Shown: in pieces, positions 19,716-29,826 of the stretch
Layout: each line of letters opens with the position of its first letter
Numbering within the stretch: the stretch's first letter is position 1
Source: Lactococcus allomyrinae
GTDB taxonomy: Bacteria > Bacillota > Bacilli > Lactobacillales > Streptococcaceae
Length of the DNA stretch: 64,000 nt
Reading direction: 5' to 3'
Assembly (NCBI RefSeq): GCF_003627095.1
Contig: NZ_CP032627.1
Coordinates: forward strand, 2,356,001 to 2,420,000
The notes under the pieces: model-generated
What the model was told of the DNA's origin: nothing
The model's database searches: none
Seen by the model: the letters and a program-made list of their open reading frames with translations, nothing else
Made by a program: the position numbers and the translations under genes

Positions 19716-19988
19716 ACGTGTTCCGAGACAGCCTTGCATTCACAAATTCGGTAGGACTAGGCAAAAAAAGCTGGATTTAATATTAGAATGAGCTTAAAAT
19801 CAGCTTGCTCATTTTATTAGTCATTCTGAAATTGGTGGGTTATGGTGCGAAGCACCGTAAATCATTGTATCTTTTTACAATGGGTTAGCGATAGAATAGA
19901 TTCAATCTGTGAAAAAGTCTTACTGACCGCTTTGTCAGTAATATTTTTTGTATTTGTCAGTACTGACAGAAGGAATGGTGAGATAAAA

Positions 19989-20723
19989 ATGAGTTTTTAT
20001 GAAGATTTTTCTAAAGTCTACGACCAAGTGATGGACCAAGAGTTGTACGACCAATGGTTGGCTTTTACATTGCGCCATCTTCCGAAACAAACACAGTCCA
20101 TTTTTGAATTAGCCTGCGGTTCAGGAGCTTTGTCCGTCCGTTTGGCAAAGCAAGGCTATGCTGTTACGGGCCTTGACATTTCAAAGGAAATGCTGACTCT
20201 TGCGAGTAATAAGGCACATGATGCGGGTGTAAAAATTAGTTTTACGGCGGGAGATATGCGAAAACTTTCAAGTTCAGCAAAATTTGATGCGGTGACATGT
20301 TATTCAGATTCGCTCTGTTATTTGGTGGATTTAGATGAGATACAACAGACTTTTGACGGTGTTTATGACCTTCTTTGTGACGGTGGGACATTCATCTTTG
20401 ATGTGCATTCAACTTATCAAGTTGATGAAGTTTTTCCAGGTTATTCTTATCATGAAAATGCAGAAGACTTTGCATTTCTTTGGGACTCTTTTGAAGGAGA
20501 GGTGCCACATTCAATTGTGCATGAACTTAGTTTTTTCATTCAGGATAAAGCTGGGAAGTTTATCAGGCGTGATGAGGTGCATGAAGAACGAACATATCCC
20601 ATAGAAGATTATCTATCACGTCTTGCTACAGCTGGATTTTCTGAAGTAATGGTTTGTGCAGATTTTGAAGATAAGGCACCAGTAGAGGATAGTAGACGCT
20701 GGTTTTTTGTGTGTAAAAAATGA
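19989..20723 (+). CDS. Class I SAM-dependent methyltransferase (YqeM position)
   Basis: 244 residues from the ATG at 19989, which has AAGGAATGG upstream. The SAM loop [17 protein letters not shown] and later [11 protein letters not shown]-like segment ([10 protein letters not shown]) are clear; [13 protein letters not shown] is motif II. The gene occupies the yqeM place of the cluster, ending with a 4-bp overlap (ATGA) with tmcAL. The substrate is unknown. The palindrome TGTCAGTACTGACA (19955-19968) lies just upstream of the ribosome site. Confidence 0.88.
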   Translation: MSFYEDFSKVYDQVMDQELYDQWLAFTLRHLPKQTQSIFELACGSGALSVRLAKQGYAVTGLDISKEMLTLASNKAHDAGVKISFTAGDMRKLSSSAKFDAVTCYSDSLCYLVDLDEIQQTFDGVYDLLCDGGTFIFDVHSTYQVDEVFPGYSYHENAEDFAFLWDSFEGEVPHSIVHELSFFIQDKAGKFIRRDEVHEERTYPIEDYLSRLATAGFSEVMVCADFEDKAPVEDSRRWFFVCKK

Positions 20724-21808
20724 CTAAAATAACAGGTATCATTGCAGAGTTTAATCCTTTTCATAATGGACATCAATATCTACTAGAACAAGCTTCCGGA
20801 ATAAAAATCGTTGCTATGTCTGGAAATTGGGTTCAGCGTGGAGAGCCTGCGATTTTTGATAAATGGACACGTGCAGAAATGGCGCTGCGCTGCGGTGCAG
20901 ATTTGGTAGTGGAGTTGCCGACAACGGTATCTGTTCAAGCAGCTGATTTTTTTGCTGCAGGGAGTGTCAAAATTTTGGCAAATTTAGGAATTGACACACT
21001 TTTATTTGGTAGCGAATCAGATACGGATTATAACCTAATTTCCAAAATTTATGCTGAAAAATCAGTAGAAATGCAAAAATTTTTGGAAAATTTACCCCAG
21101 CACCTCTCTTATCCAGAAAAAACGCAGATGATGTGGGAAAAATTTTCTAATGTAAAGTTTGATGGCAATACACCTAATCATGTTTTAGCGCTTGCTTATG
21201 CTAAAGCTTGTGCTAGGTGTCAGATTGTACTTCAGCCAGTTCGTCGTTTAGGAGAATTTCATTCGTTGTCACTTTCAGCATCTTTTGTAAGTGCGACAGC
21301 CATCAGAAAGGGCTTGCTGACAGGTCTGTCAGTAGACAACGGATTTCCATCAGTACTGACCGGCTTGTATGAGCACCCTAAAACAAGTTGGTCAGTTTAC
21401 TTTCCGCTTTTGAAATACAAAATTATTTCGTCAGTACTGACAGATATTCATCAGATGAATCAGGAGTTAGAAATCCGAATCAAGTTAGCTGCAAAACAAG
21501 CTCAAAGCTTTGAGGAATTAGTCGAACTTACCTCTACAAAACGTTATACAAAAGCTAGAATTAGGCGTTTATTCACTTATATTTTACTGGATATTCCAAG
21601 AGATTTTGCTGGACCTGAACGAATCCATGTCTTAGGATTTACAAAGCAAGGTCAGAAAATATTGGCGCAAGCAAAAGATAGAGTGCTGACAAAGATTGGT
21701 CAGCAACCGTGGGACACCGTTACACAAAAGTCGGATGAAATTTACCGCTTAGGAAATTCAGAACTTCAAGAGCAAAATTATGGACGTAAACCGATAATCC
21801 TTCCCTGA
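20720..21808 (+). CDS. tmcAL: tRNA(Met) cytidine acetate ligase TmcAL
   Basis: 362 residues. The nucleotidyltransferase start is [13 protein letters not shown] (HxGH), then [17 protein letters not shown] and [11 protein letters not shown]. TmcAL makes N4-acetylcytidine at the wobble base of elongator tRNA-Met using acetate and ATP. The dispersed palindrome is read twice within the frame (PSVLTGLYE near 21352, SSVLTDIHQ near 21430). Confidence 0.93.
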   Translation: MTKITGIIAEFNPFHNGHQYLLEQASGIKIVAMSGNWVQRGEPAIFDKWTRAEMALRCGADLVVELPTTVSVQAADFFAAGSVKILANLGIDTLLFGSESDTDYNLISKIYAEKSVEMQKFLENLPQHLSYPEKTQMMWEKFSNVKFDGNTPNHVLALAYAKACARCQIVLQPVRRLGEFHSLSLSASFVSATAIRKGLLTGLSVDNGFPSVLTGLYEHPKTSWSVYFPLLKYKIISSVLTDIHQMNQELEIRIKLAAKQAQSFEELVELTSTKRYTKARIRRLFTYILLDIPRDFAGPERIHVLGFTKQGQKILAQAKDRVLTKIGQQPWDTVTQKSDEIYRLGNSELQEQNYGRKPIILP

Positions 21809-21838
21809 AAACTTCAGAGCAAACGCTTTGAAGTTTTT
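21808..21838 (+). terminator. tmcAL terminator
   Basis: The stem AAAACTTCAGAGC / GCTTTGAAGTTTT has a 4-nt loop, one mismatch and a short T run, starting at the stop codon. Confidence 0.8.
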
Positions 21839-21849
21839 ATTATAAATGG

Positions 21850-21863
21850 CGCAAACGTTTGCA
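21850..21863. promoter_or_regulatory. cre-like catabolite control site
   Basis: CGCAAACGTTTGCA contains the perfect palindrome GCAAACGTTTGC and differs from the cre consensus TGWAANCGNTNWCA mainly at the first base. It lies about 75 bp upstream of the ChW protease gene, at the edge of its likely promoter. CcpA control is an inference. Confidence 0.5.
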
Positions 21864-21938
21864 TAACAATTGCTATTTTATCAAAAATAGTATATTTTGG
21901 AAGTAACAAAAAATCAATAATAAAGCTAAGGGAGAGTG

Positions 21939-24578
21939 ATGAAAAATAAAAAGTGGATTATTTCATTAATCATTTGTTGCTTGTTGGGTTCTCTTGTTTA
22001 CTCCGAACCTGTATTGTCGCAGATGAACGGAGCACCCCAAAAAGCTGCACAAATCAAACCATCCATACGAAAAGTTGGAAAAGACGGTCAAACAGGAGGT
22101 TTGCTTCAAACCTTGCTGCCCCACGCGCTTCCTTCCAATCAACTGCAATCCACGGCAACTCAAGATTCTTTAGGGTCTTCTGGAACGACAGATAATCTTC
22201 CAGAAACAACAACATCCAGCTCAAGCCCCATTGTGAGTAGTGGCGCTTTGCCAGCACTGTGGAATCCTCTGAATCCATCATCCACAAATTATCAAAAAGT
22301 AACTCCTGTTTTGAATCAAGGAATCCAGAATATCTGCTGGAGCTTCACAGGAACAGACACCATTGCCACAAGCAGTCTTTCACAACTGGGAACAGCACCT
22401 AGCTTATCTCCTGTTTATTATGATTATTTATCTGCTTATAATGCTTTTACGAATAATACGATAAATCCTTTATCCATCATGCTCTACAATACAACAGGTC
22501 AGCTTGTGCCACGGCAGCTTTCAACGGATGGAAATACCTTAGACTATGTTCCAGTGATGAGCGTACAAGGCTACGACCCAGTAACTGCTACAAGTTTGCC
22601 TCAACCTCAGCCTGTAACCACTGCACTTGACACACCAATGAATCAAACGGCTTTTAACAACCTAACCAAAGCAAACGTCCATGTCAGTGATAGCTACAAA
22701 CTGACAGGCTTTGCGCCAAATCAATTGCCGGCAAGTTCGAGTGCAATAATGAATCGCGTCAATCAAATCAAACAACTGGTTTATCAATATGGCGCAGTAC
22801 AGTTTGGTCTTGAAGCAGGCATTTCACTTGTTGCTCCTTATTACAATTCACAGACGAATGCTTCTTATGTCCCTTATTCAGCGGCTACAGCAGGAGGTGC
22901 ATTGGTCACAACTTATGATAATCAAGAATACCTCAATCAAGACCATGAACTACAGATTGTTGGTTATGATGACAATTATTCTGCTAACAATTTTACTCAA
23001 AATCCAGGAATGAATGGTGCTTTTGTAGTGAAAAACACATGGGGAACTAGTTTTGGGATTGGAGGATATTTTTATCTGTCTTATGCCGATGTCTATGTTG
23101 CAGGTTCTGAAATCTATGCGGACGAAGTTGTGACAACGCAATCTGGAGAAAAAACATACAGTGCAACCAATATTTCGCCCGAAGCATCGGGTTATTATTA
23201 TCCACTCTCAGGAAGTTCAAATATTGTTAACACTATTTTTGCAAACACTTATACGAGTCAAACTGTTAGTACCAATCAAGTAGAACAACTGAATTCTATC
23301 TCAGCTTATATAGATCAAGCTGGTGTGAGTGTTGAACTACTCTACAAAACAGGCACGGCTAATTCTGGTACTTATACACAATTAGGAACTTATACCTTTA
23401 CAGATGCAGGCTATCAGACGATTCCATTAAGCAATGCCATCGTACTCCCAAGCAACAGCTCCTATACAGTTGCTATCCAGATTCTTAGTTTACCTTCAGC
23501 TTGTAAAGCGCTTAATGTGCCAGTACAGCGTAAAAGCGATGGTTCAACGGGGATATATCCTGTCATGACAACAGGAAATTCGTGGTCTAAATATAGCGGA
23601 AGTTGGACGAACTTGAGTAGCACAGAGAGTGCGAATTTGTATTTGGGAGCGAATACGGAGGTGATGCCATTACAATCCCCAAGCATCTCATATCAAACTC
23701 AAGTGCAAAATTATGGCTGGGTCTCTCCCACTTACAATGGTCAAACCAATGGAACAACTGGTCTTGCGCTTAGGGTTGAAGCGCTTAAAGCCTCTCTTCT
23801 TAATCTTCCCTCCAACCTCTCAGGTAATATTCAATATCAAGCCTATGTTCAAGGAATAGGCTGGCAAAGCACGACCGCCACAGATGGAGCAATCGCTGGA
23901 ACAGTAGGACAAGCCAAGCGCATGGAAGCATTTAGAATGCAGCTCACTGGATCTATCGCTAGTCAATACGACGTTTATTACCGCGCCTACGTCCAAAATA
24001 TCGGCTGGCTCGGTTGGACCAAGAATTGGCAGACTGCAGGGACTTCTGGAATGGCTTACCGCATAGAAGCGGTGCAAGTCCAACTCGTTGCCAAAGGAAG
24101 CGCCGCACCGTCTAACGGTTCTGTCACTTTCCCTTATTTGACTCTTCCAACAGTAAGTTATAGTACTCATGTTCAAAATATCGGCTGGCAAGCCCCCGTT
24201 GTGAATGGTGCTTTATCAGGAACAACAGGGAAGTCACTTAGGATGGAAGCCTTGAAGGTAGAACTTCAAAATATTGCTTCAGGAGTAACAGGTGGAATAA
24301 CCTATCGGAGTCAATCTCAAAAAATTGGTTGGCAAGCATGGGTATCTGACAATAGTATTTCTGGAACGACAGGACAGGGACTGAGAGATGAAGCCATAGA
24401 GATAAAACTTACAGGTGGACTCTCAAACTATTTCAATGTTTATTACCGTGCTCATGTTCAAAGTATCGGTTGGCAAGCGTGGGTATCTAATGGGGCAACC
24501 GCTGGAACAGTAGGAAAAGGACTTCGGATGGAGGCTTTGGAGATAAAGATTATTCCTAAAGCTAATCCTGCACCTTAA
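21939..24578 (+). CDS. Secreted papain-like (C1) protease with six ChW repeats
   Basis: 879 residues. The N-terminal signal is KWIISLIICCLLGSLVYS. The C1 domain (about 110-390) has QGIQNICWSF (Gln and catalytic Cys), DHELQIVGYDD (His) and KNTWGTSFGIGGYFYLSY (Asn), so the full triad is present. A lectin-like beta domain follows (about 405-560). The last 297 residues are six ChW repeats identical to those of the GH25 protein. ATG 21939 is chosen over the preceding GTG because GGGAG has better spacing. A cre-like site lies upstream. Likely acts on surface or environmental protein; the substrate is unknown. Confidence 0.88.
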   Translation: MKNKKWIISLIICCLLGSLVYSEPVLSQMNGAPQKAAQIKPSIRKVGKDGQTGGLLQTLLPHALPSNQLQSTATQDSLGSSGTTDNLPETTTSSSSPIVSSGALPALWNPLNPSSTNYQKVTPVLNQGIQNICWSFTGTDTIATSSLSQLGTAPSLSPVYYDYLSAYNAFTNNTINPLSIMLYNTTGQLVPRQLSTDGNTLDYVPVMSVQGYDPVTATSLPQPQPVTTALDTPMNQTAFNNLTKANVHVSDSYKLTGFAPNQLPASSSAIMNRVNQIKQLVYQYGAVQFGLEAGISLVAPYYNSQTNASYVPYSAATAGGALVTTYDNQEYLNQDHELQIVGYDDNYSANNFTQNPGMNGAFVVKNTWGTSFGIGGYFYLSYADVYVAGSEIYADEVVTTQSGEKTYSATNISPEASGYYYPLSGSSNIVNTIFANTYTSQTVSTNQVEQLNSISAYIDQAGVSVELLYKTGTANSGTYTQLGTYTFTDAGYQTIPLSNAIVLPSNSSYTVAIQILSLPSACKALNVPVQRKSDGSTGIYPVMTTGNSWSKYSGSWTNLSSTESANLYLGANTEVMPLQSPSISYQTQVQNYGWVSPTYNGQTNGTTGLALRVEALKASLLNLPSNLSGNIQYQAYVQGIGWQSTTATDGAIAGTVGQAKRMEAFRMQLTGSIASQYDVYYRAYVQNIGWLGWTKNWQTAGTSGMAYRIEAVQVQLVAKGSAAPSNGSVTFPYLTLPTVSYSTHVQNIGWQAPVVNGALSGTTGKSLRMEALKVELQNIASGVTGGITYRSQSQKIGWQAWVSDNSISGTTGQGLRDEAIEIKLTGGLSNYFNVYYRAHVQSIGWQAWVSNGATAGTVGKGLRMEALEIKIIPKANPAP

Positions 24579-24581
24579 TTA
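23691..24581 (+). repeat. 891-bp inverted repeat, right copy (ChW cassette)
   Basis: The inverted partner of 8511-9401. The bases just outside differ: four to five substitutions within 15 bp at the upstream end, and divergence from the sixth base after the stop codon. Confidence 0.93.
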
Positions 24582-24717
24582 GTGAGATTCTATTAAGTGG
24601 GAGGTGCTGGAGAGCTATACAATAATATTGCTTTTATGATATAATATTAGAGAAAAAATCAAGACAAGCAAGTATGGCTTGCCATTAATTATAAAAAATT
24701 CTAAGGAGAAATTTCCA

Positions 24718-25437
24718 ATGGGACGTAAATGGGCAAATATTGTTGCTAAAAAAACCGCTAAAGACGGTGCAACTTCTAAAGTATATGCAAAATTCGGTGT
24801 TGAAATCTATGCCGCTGCAAAACAAGGTGAACCAGATCCAGAATCAAATTCATCATTAAAATTCGTTATTGAACGGGCAAAACAGGCGCAAGTTCCAAAA
24901 CACGTCATTGATAAAGCGATTGATAAAGCAAAAGGTGGGGGCGATGAAACTTTCGTTCAAGGACGTTATGAAGGATTTGGACCAAACGGCTCAATGGTTA
25001 TCGCTGAAACGCTAACTTCAAATGTCAATCGTACGATTGCTAATGTTCGTACCACTTTCCATAAAAATGGTGGGAACATTGGTGCTGCAGGTTCTGTTAG
25101 CTATATGTTTGATAACACGGGGGTTATCGTATTCGCTGGAAATGATGCAGACAGCATCTTTGAAATCTTGCTTGATGCTGAGGTGGATGTGCGCGATGTG
25201 ACTGAAGAAGAAGGAACAATCGTGGTTTATACTGAACCAACGGACCTTCACAAAGGGATTGAAGCCTTAAAAGAAGCTGGTATCACTGAATTTTCAACAA
25301 CTGAACTTGAATTGATTGCTCAGTCAGAAGTTGAACTTTCACCAGCGGACCTTGAAATTTTTGCGGGTCTTATTGATGCCCTTGAAGATGATGATGATGT
25401 TCAACGCGTCTATCATAATGTTGCTAATATGGATTAA
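24718..25437 (+). CDS. yebC: YebC/PmpR-family protein
   Basis: 239 residues from the ATG at 24718 (AAGGAG upstream). The start [20 protein letters not shown] and the segments [19 protein letters not shown] and [11 protein letters not shown] are typical. Members regulate transcription or relieve ribosome stalling at proline stretches, depending on paralogue; which applies here cannot be told. A palindromic terminator follows. Confidence 0.93.
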   Translation: MGRKWANIVAKKTAKDGATSKVYAKFGVEIYAAAKQGEPDPESNSSLKFVIERAKQAQVPKHVIDKAIDKAKGGGDETFVQGRYEGFGPNGSMVIAETLTSNVNRTIANVRTTFHKNGGNIGAAGSVSYMFDNTGVIVFAGNDADSIFEILLDAEVDVRDVTEEEGTIVVYTEPTDLHKGIEALKEAGITEFSTTELELIAQSEVELSPADLEIFAGLIDALEDDDDVQRVYHNVANMD

Positions 25438-25450
25438 AAAATTATTCTTG

Positions 25451-25475
25451 CTGTCAGTATACTGACAGTTTTTTT
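25451..25475 (+). terminator. yebC terminator made of the dispersed palindrome
   Basis: CTGTCAGTATACTGACAG (25451-25468) followed directly by seven T. Confidence 0.87.
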
Positions 25476-25564
25476 ATTACTGACAAAGTGATTTGTAAGC
25501 AAATGAAACTGACGAAGCGCTGTCATCAAAATTTTGAAAGAAAATCTATGTTATAATGAAAAGT

Positions 25565-26202
25565 ATGAGAACACTTTCGAAAATTGATTTTAAAAAATTG
25601 GATAAAAATATTATTACCCTAAACATATTGAAATCATTGATGTTCCACAGATGAGCTTCATTACGATTTCGGGTGCAGGAGCACCAGCAGATGTGGAATT
25701 TCAGGAAGCAATTCAGAAGCTTTATCCTGTGGCTTATGCGATTTCGATGAGTTATAAGCGGCAAGATGTGGAAATTGCTGACTTTCAGCCTTTTGTGGTT
25801 CCTCCTCTTGAAGGATTGTGGACAAGTAAAGAAGCACCAGAAAATGGTGTGCTTGATAAATCAAATTTTATTTGGAAAATCATGCTTCGAATGCCCGATT
25901 TTGTTACAAGAGATACAGTTGAATGGGCGAAGTCTGTCAGTACTGACAAAAAGAAAATGAACTTTTCGGAAGTCAGATTTGAAGAAATAACTGATGGAAA
26001 GTGTGTTCAGGCGATACATATTGGATCATTTGACACTGAAACAGAAACTTTTGAAGAAATGGTAAACTTCGCTGCTCATGCAGGATATCGACCTGTTCAT
26101 AAAAATTTTCATCATCGCGAAATCTACCTCAGTGATTTTCGAAAAACAGCAGCTGAAAAATTAAAAACGGTATTACGCTTATATTTGGAAAAAACAGACT
26201 AA
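25565..26202 (+). CDS. GyrI-like small-molecule-binding protein, frameshifted in an A5 run
   Basis: The uncorrected frame starts only at 25651, without a ribosome site. One extra A in the A5 run 25604-25608 joins an upstream ATG at 25565 (MRTLSKIDFKKLDKKYYYPK) to IDVPQMSFITISGAGAP, giving 212 residues with the usual start of GyrI-like proteins. LYPVAYAISMSYK and the later GYRPVHKNFHHREIYLSD also fit this family, which binds amphipathic drugs or peptides. TATAAT ends 7 bp before the ATG, suggesting a leaderless message. The palindrome TGTCAGTACTGACA is read in frame as VSTDK. Confidence 0.8.
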
Positions 26203-26483
26203 GTTAATAACTTACACTAGCTCACCTCTGAATCTAGGCTAGCGGATTTAGTAGTTGAATCGTAGATATACTGCCTGTTGCTCTTGTTAGTGTAGTGAAC
26301 CATTTCGCCTTGCTGTTGTGGTGTGAAACGAACGTAGAGTACTCACAGAACGATGTACGAAGTGCGTACCTTGCGCTTGCGCAAACTTTAAAGATAAGAC
26401 AATTTACACAGAAGTGTTATGTATAGAAAGGACTTGAGCCATAATTTGCAAGCATTAAAACTTGTGTGAAGCTCATATTTTGT
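26203..26483. other. Hairpin-rich intergenic stretch before ung
   Basis: No gene seen. Contains short hairpins (TTGCGCTTGCGCAA, GTACGAAGTGCGTAC-like) and ACCATTTCGCC, the reverse of GGCGAAATGGT found in the leaders near 41.2 and 49.3 kb. It seems to be a decayed member of the same mosaic family. Confidence 0.4.
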
Positions 26484-27143
26484 ATGAAGAAAACAGACTG
26501 GTCACAACCCCTACGCAGCAGACTGCCGCAAGAATATTTCCCTAATATGATTCATTTCATTAACGAAGTTTACTCAAATGGTAAGATTTATCCGGAAGAG
26601 TCTCAGATTTTTAGAGCGATTGAGTTGACAGAGTTGCGTGATACAAAAGTGATTATCGTTGGGCAAGATCCTTATCCGCAGCCTGGCAAAGCACAAGGAC
26701 TTGCTTTTTCCTATCCTGCAACTTTTAAGGTGAACCGTCCAGATTCCATTGTTAATATTCAGAAAGAACTTGCTGACGAAGGTTTTGCCAAAACTGACAG
26801 CGACTTGACTGCTTGGGCAGAGCAAGGGGTGCTTTTGTTAAATGCAGTGTTAACAGTACCAGCGTTTTCTTCTAATGCTCATGCAGGAAAAATCTGGGAA
26901 CCATTGACTGATGAGCTGATAAAAATTGCATCAGATGATGACAGACCAAAAGTATTTATTCTTTGGGGTGGCTTTGCGCGTAAAAAAGCACAATTGATTG
27001 ATGCGGATAAACATTTGATTTTAGAGGCACCGCATCCCTCTCCTTTGTCAGCTAGTCGTGGCTTTTTCGGTTCAAAACCGTTTAGTAAAGCTAATGAATT
27101 TTTGATACAAACAGGTCAGGTGCCTATTGACTGGAGCAAATAG
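26484..27143 (+). CDS. ung: Uracil-DNA glycosylase
   Basis: 219 residues from the ATG at 26484 (a GTG 18 bp earlier is possible). It removes uracil from DNA. The water-activating motif is [26 protein letters not shown] and [13 protein letters not shown] (the DNA-intercalation loop) are also complete. Confidence 0.95.
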   Translation: MKKTDWSQPLRSRLPQEYFPNMIHFINEVYSNGKIYPEESQIFRAIELTELRDTKVIIVGQDPYPQPGKAQGLAFSYPATFKVNRPDSIVNIQKELADEGFAKTDSDLTAWAEQGVLLLNAVLTVPAFSSNAHAGKIWEPLTDELIKIASDDDRPKVFILWGGFARKKAQLIDADKHLILEAPHPSPLSASRGFFGSKPFSKANEFLIQTGQVPIDWSK

Positions 27144-27362
27144 AACTTATAAAAGAACGTAAAGCAAGTTTTTGAAGCATTGGCAAGTTATACTAGATTC
27201 ACTTCAAAATCTGATAGGTTGCGCAATTGTCTAGCTAGATAAAACGGATGCACAGTGAGTGATAATCGTTTGAATACATATTATGGTGTTGTTTCAGTGC
27301 CATGAAGTTGCGCGGCGATGGCACTTGTGTTGTTATTTTTTACAAGGAATTGGTGATAGAAT
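27144..27362. other. Gap between ung and the hydrolase gene
   Basis: No gene and no clear terminator with a T run. A GTGCCATGAAG...GATGGCAC hairpin lies near 27297-27329. A weak ribosome site (AAGGAA) precedes the hydrolase ATG. Confidence 0.35.
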
Positions 27363-28190
27363 ATGGAAATTTTGTACCTCGATACTGCGGATAGACATAA
27401 GATTAGAATGACTTGCTTTGCGCCAGATACAAAACCAAAAGGAGTGATTCAGTTTGTGCATGGTTTTGGGGAAGGCTTAGAACACTTTGCTGATTTAGCA
27501 GGATTTCTAATTGCAAAAGGCTATGCATTTGTGGTGCATGACCAACGCGGTTTTGGGAAAGAAGCCCACCGCAGAGGAGTTCATGGTTCCTATGAAAATT
27601 TTTTGAATGATATTGAAATTGTGCGCGAGTGGATTGGTCAGAAATTTCCGCAAGTTCCTGTCGTGCTCTTTGGTTTTTCAATGGGTGGAAATATCTCAAG
27701 CAATTATATTTTAAAACGTGGAAGCAAGTCCTACCAAGCATTAGTTTTAGAGAGCCCTTGGCTCAGTCTTGATAAAAATCCAAAAAAAGCTACGATTGCT
27801 TTAGCAAAATTCTTAGGAAATTTAAATAAAAACTTGCGTATCAAATCAGGTTTAAATGTTCAGGCGATTATGAGAGATAAAGCTCGTTTGAGTGAAATTT
27901 TGACGGATGGCATTTATCACGATACAATCTCCATGAGACTTTTTAGTGAAGTTCGTGAGCATGGTGAGTATGCTTTAGAGAATGCGAATAAAATAAAAAT
28001 TCCGACCTTGCTCTTAGGAGCAGAGCAGGATAAAATTGTTAGCATCAGAGCGATTCGGACATTTGCAGAACGTGCAGATAAGAATATGAAGTATCATGAG
28101 GTAGCAGGGGGCTACCATTGTCTACATTATGACTTAGGCTATGATCAAACACGACATCTACTGGTTGGATTTTTAGATGGAATATTTTAA
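27363..28190 (+). CDS. Alpha/beta hydrolase, monoacylglycerol lipase/lysophospholipase type
   Basis: 275 residues. HGFGEGLEHFADLAGFL is the oxyanion region, VHDQRGFGKEA the family loop, GFSMGG the nucleophile elbow with Ser, LLGAEQDKIVS holds the Asp, and GGYHCLH the catalytic His. This is the Hydrolase_4 (PldB-like) pattern acting on lysophospholipids or monoglycerides. No signal peptide, so it is intracellular. Confidence 0.88.
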   Translation: MEILYLDTADRHKIRMTCFAPDTKPKGVIQFVHGFGEGLEHFADLAGFLIAKGYAFVVHDQRGFGKEAHRRGVHGSYENFLNDIEIVREWIGQKFPQVPVVLFGFSMGGNISSNYILKRGSKSYQALVLESPWLSLDKNPKKATIALAKFLGNLNKNLRIKSGLNVQAIMRDKARLSEILTDGIYHDTISMRLFSEVREHGEYALENANKIKIPTLLLGAEQDKIVSIRAIRTFAERADKNMKYHEVAGGYHCLHYDLGYDQTRHLLVGFLDGIF

Positions 28191-28240
28191 AAATAAGCAT
28201 CATCACCGCAGATTAGCTAAGATGTGAGAAGAGCTCGATT

Positions 28241-28318
28241 TGAAATCATGAAAATTAGGAAATTGCAGTTTCGCGCAACAGCATGGTTCTGGAATTTCTC
28301 TATTTTCACTGATTTCAA
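28241..28318. repeat. Long imperfect hairpin repeat, copy A
   Basis: The arm TGAAATCATGAAAATTAGG continues to AAATT at 28264 and pairs with 28292-28318 (GAATTTCTCTATTTTCACTG and onward). The arms match at about 22 of 26 positions with one bulge. The same arm words (TCAT, AAAAT, TAGG, AAAAT) recur at 49335-49408 and in part at 31301-31355. Confidence 0.65.
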
Positions 28319-28357
28319 GCATTCTAAACTCAGTTTAAATTATGAACCTTAAAGTAT

Positions 28358-28387
28358 TTGACAAACTCTCCCTCTTTTTGATAGAAT
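28358..28387 (+). promoter_or_regulatory. rpsU promoter
   Basis: TTGACA at 28358-28363 and TAGAAT at 28382-28387, 18 bp apart. The leader before the ATG carries a small CGTG/CACG hairpin. Confidence 0.7.
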
Positions 28388-28443
28388 GGAAGTGTCGTGT
28401 GAAAGACCACGAAATCTTCTGCTTAGAAATGGGGTGAAATTAA

Positions 28444-28620
28444 ATGTCAAAAACTGTTGTACGTAAAAACGAATCGCTTGACGATGCACTCCGTCGTTTC
28501 AAACGTTCTGTAACAAAAGCTGGAACTCTTCAAGAACTCCGCAAACGTGAACACTACGAAAAACCTTCTGTAAAACGCAAACGCAAATCAGAAGCAGCTC
28601 GTAAACGTAAAAAATACTAA
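28444..28620 (+). CDS. rpsU: Ribosomal protein bS21
   Basis: 58 residues, strongly basic: [20 protein letters not shown], then an Arg/Lys-rich end ([14 protein letters not shown]). The normal length and sequence of lactococcal/streptococcal S21. A GGGGTG ribosome site lies upstream. Codon choice is of the highly expressed type (CGT, AAA, GAA). Confidence 0.97.
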   Translation: MSKTVVRKNESLDDALRRFKRSVTKAGTLQELRKREHYEKPSVKRKRKSEAARKRKKY

Positions 28621-28635
28621 TTTTGGTAAATAAAA

Positions 28636-28666
28636 GTTACTGACAATGTCTGTCAGTAACTTTTTG
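28636..28666 (+). terminator. rpsU terminator
   Basis: GTTACTGACA / TGTCAGTAAC with a 5-nt loop and a T run; another form of the dispersed CTGTCAGT repeat. Confidence 0.85.
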
Positions 28667-28726
28667 TTTCTGTCAGTATATTTTACCAGTATCTTGCTAT
28701 AATAGGGCTATAGAATGGAAGAGGCT

Positions 28727-29521
28727 ATGTCTAAGATTAAACATATATTTTCTGATTTAGATGGTACATTGCTGGATGATAGTGGGAAAATTTCTGTGCG
28801 GACTCAAGCCGTTGTGAAAAGTTGTGGTATTCCGTTTACATTAGTTTCTGCGCGTACGCCACAAGCGATGGCGGCTATGATTGAAGAGTTGAGCTTATAT
28901 ACACCACAAATTGCTTTTAATGGCGGTTTGATTTTTAATCGTGAGCAGATTTTGGCGCAATATCCATTAGAATTTTCCACCGCTAAACAGTTGATTCAAA
29001 AGCTCAAAATACAATATCCTGAAATCAATCTTAGCATTTACACTTTGGAGAACTGGTATATTGAGCGCCGCGATAAAGATATTGAGCAGGAAATGCAGTA
29101 TACACCTCAAAAACCAGTATTGATAGATTTTGAGGTATTACTAGTAGAACCTCTTAAAATTTTTAAAATTCTTCTGATTATTCCTGACACTCAACGTTTG
29201 ATGGAGATTCAAAAAAGTATGAAGTATTTAGAAAAACAGGATGTTATTGTCCAAAAAACATGGGAATCTTATCTTGAGATTACCTCAATTTTTGCTCAAA
29301 AATCTTTCGCCATCAAGAAAATTGCAGATGATGAACACTTGAGAAATCATGAATTAGCAGCCTTTGGTGATAATTATAATGACTTAGCAATGCTAAAAGA
29401 GGTGGGTATGCCTATTGTCATGGGAAATGCATCAGAGGAAATTAAGAAAGTTGGCAAATTTATTACAAAAAGCAATGAGGAAGATGGAGTTGCAGTTGGT
29501 ATTGAGCGTTATATTCTCTGA
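28727..29521 (+). CDS. HAD-superfamily Cof-type phosphatase
   Basis: 264 residues. FSDLDGTLLDD holds the nucleophile Asp; VSARTPQAMAAMI is motif II; the C-terminal FGDNYNDLAML is motif IV. Cof-type HADs dephosphorylate sugar phosphates or flavin nucleotides; the substrate is not evident. The ATG at 28727 is preferred to 28715 because GGAAGAGG lies just before it. An extended -10 (TGCTATAAT) lies at 28696-28703. Confidence 0.9.
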   Translation: MSKIKHIFSDLDGTLLDDSGKISVRTQAVVKSCGIPFTLVSARTPQAMAAMIEELSLYTPQIAFNGGLIFNREQILAQYPLEFSTAKQLIQKLKIQYPEINLSIYTLENWYIERRDKDIEQEMQYTPQKPVLIDFEVLLVEPLKIFKILLIIPDTQRLMEIQKSMKYLEKQDVIVQKTWESYLEITSIFAQKSFAIKKIADDEHLRNHELAAFGDNYNDLAMLKEVGMPIVMGNASEEIKKVGKFITKSNEEDGVAVGIERYIL

Positions 29522-29635
29522 CAAATCAGCGGATAAAAGAATGGTCAGATTGACCATTCTGTCAGTTTGTCACGATTGAATAATGAGTGACAAATCGGTG
29601 GATAAAAGAATGGTCAGATTGACCATTCTGTCAGT
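29521..29635. repeat. Tandem duplication downstream of the HAD gene
   Basis: A 46-bp unit at 29521-29566 recurs at 29590-29635 with two mismatches. Each copy holds the palindrome TGGTCAGATTGACCA and ends in CTGTCAGT. The second runs into TGTCAGTATACTGACA (29629-29644), so the duplication probably arose around the dispersed repeat. Confidence 0.8.
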
Positions 29636-29735
29636 ATACTGACAAAAATAAAATTAAAACGTTACCATAAAATTTTCAAAAACAAAATCAAAAATTTTGT
29701 GATATAATTAGCTTATTAAAAATAATCAAAAGAAT

Positions 29736-29808
29736 CGAGTTCGACATTCGCTGAAGTTGTAAGCCTAATGGTGTTTTTATGACTTCTGGGCGGTTGGACT
29801 CACATCTT
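29736..29808 (+). other. pgk leader bounded by CGAGTTCG and ACTCACATCTT
   Basis: An upstream TATAAT (29702-29707 region) is followed by a leader that opens with CGAGTTCG and closes with ACTCACATCTT just before the ribosome site AAGGAGAG. The same two boundary words occur before the exporter gene (40861 and 41468). The role is unknown. Confidence 0.45.
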
Positions 29809-29826
29809 GAAGGAGAGTTTTCCAAA

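Noticed and set aside
29736-29808. A T-box or riboswitch in the pgk and exporter leaders.
   Set aside because: No T-box TGGN bulge sequence or known aptamer core was recognised; the shared motifs are the repeat boundary words only.
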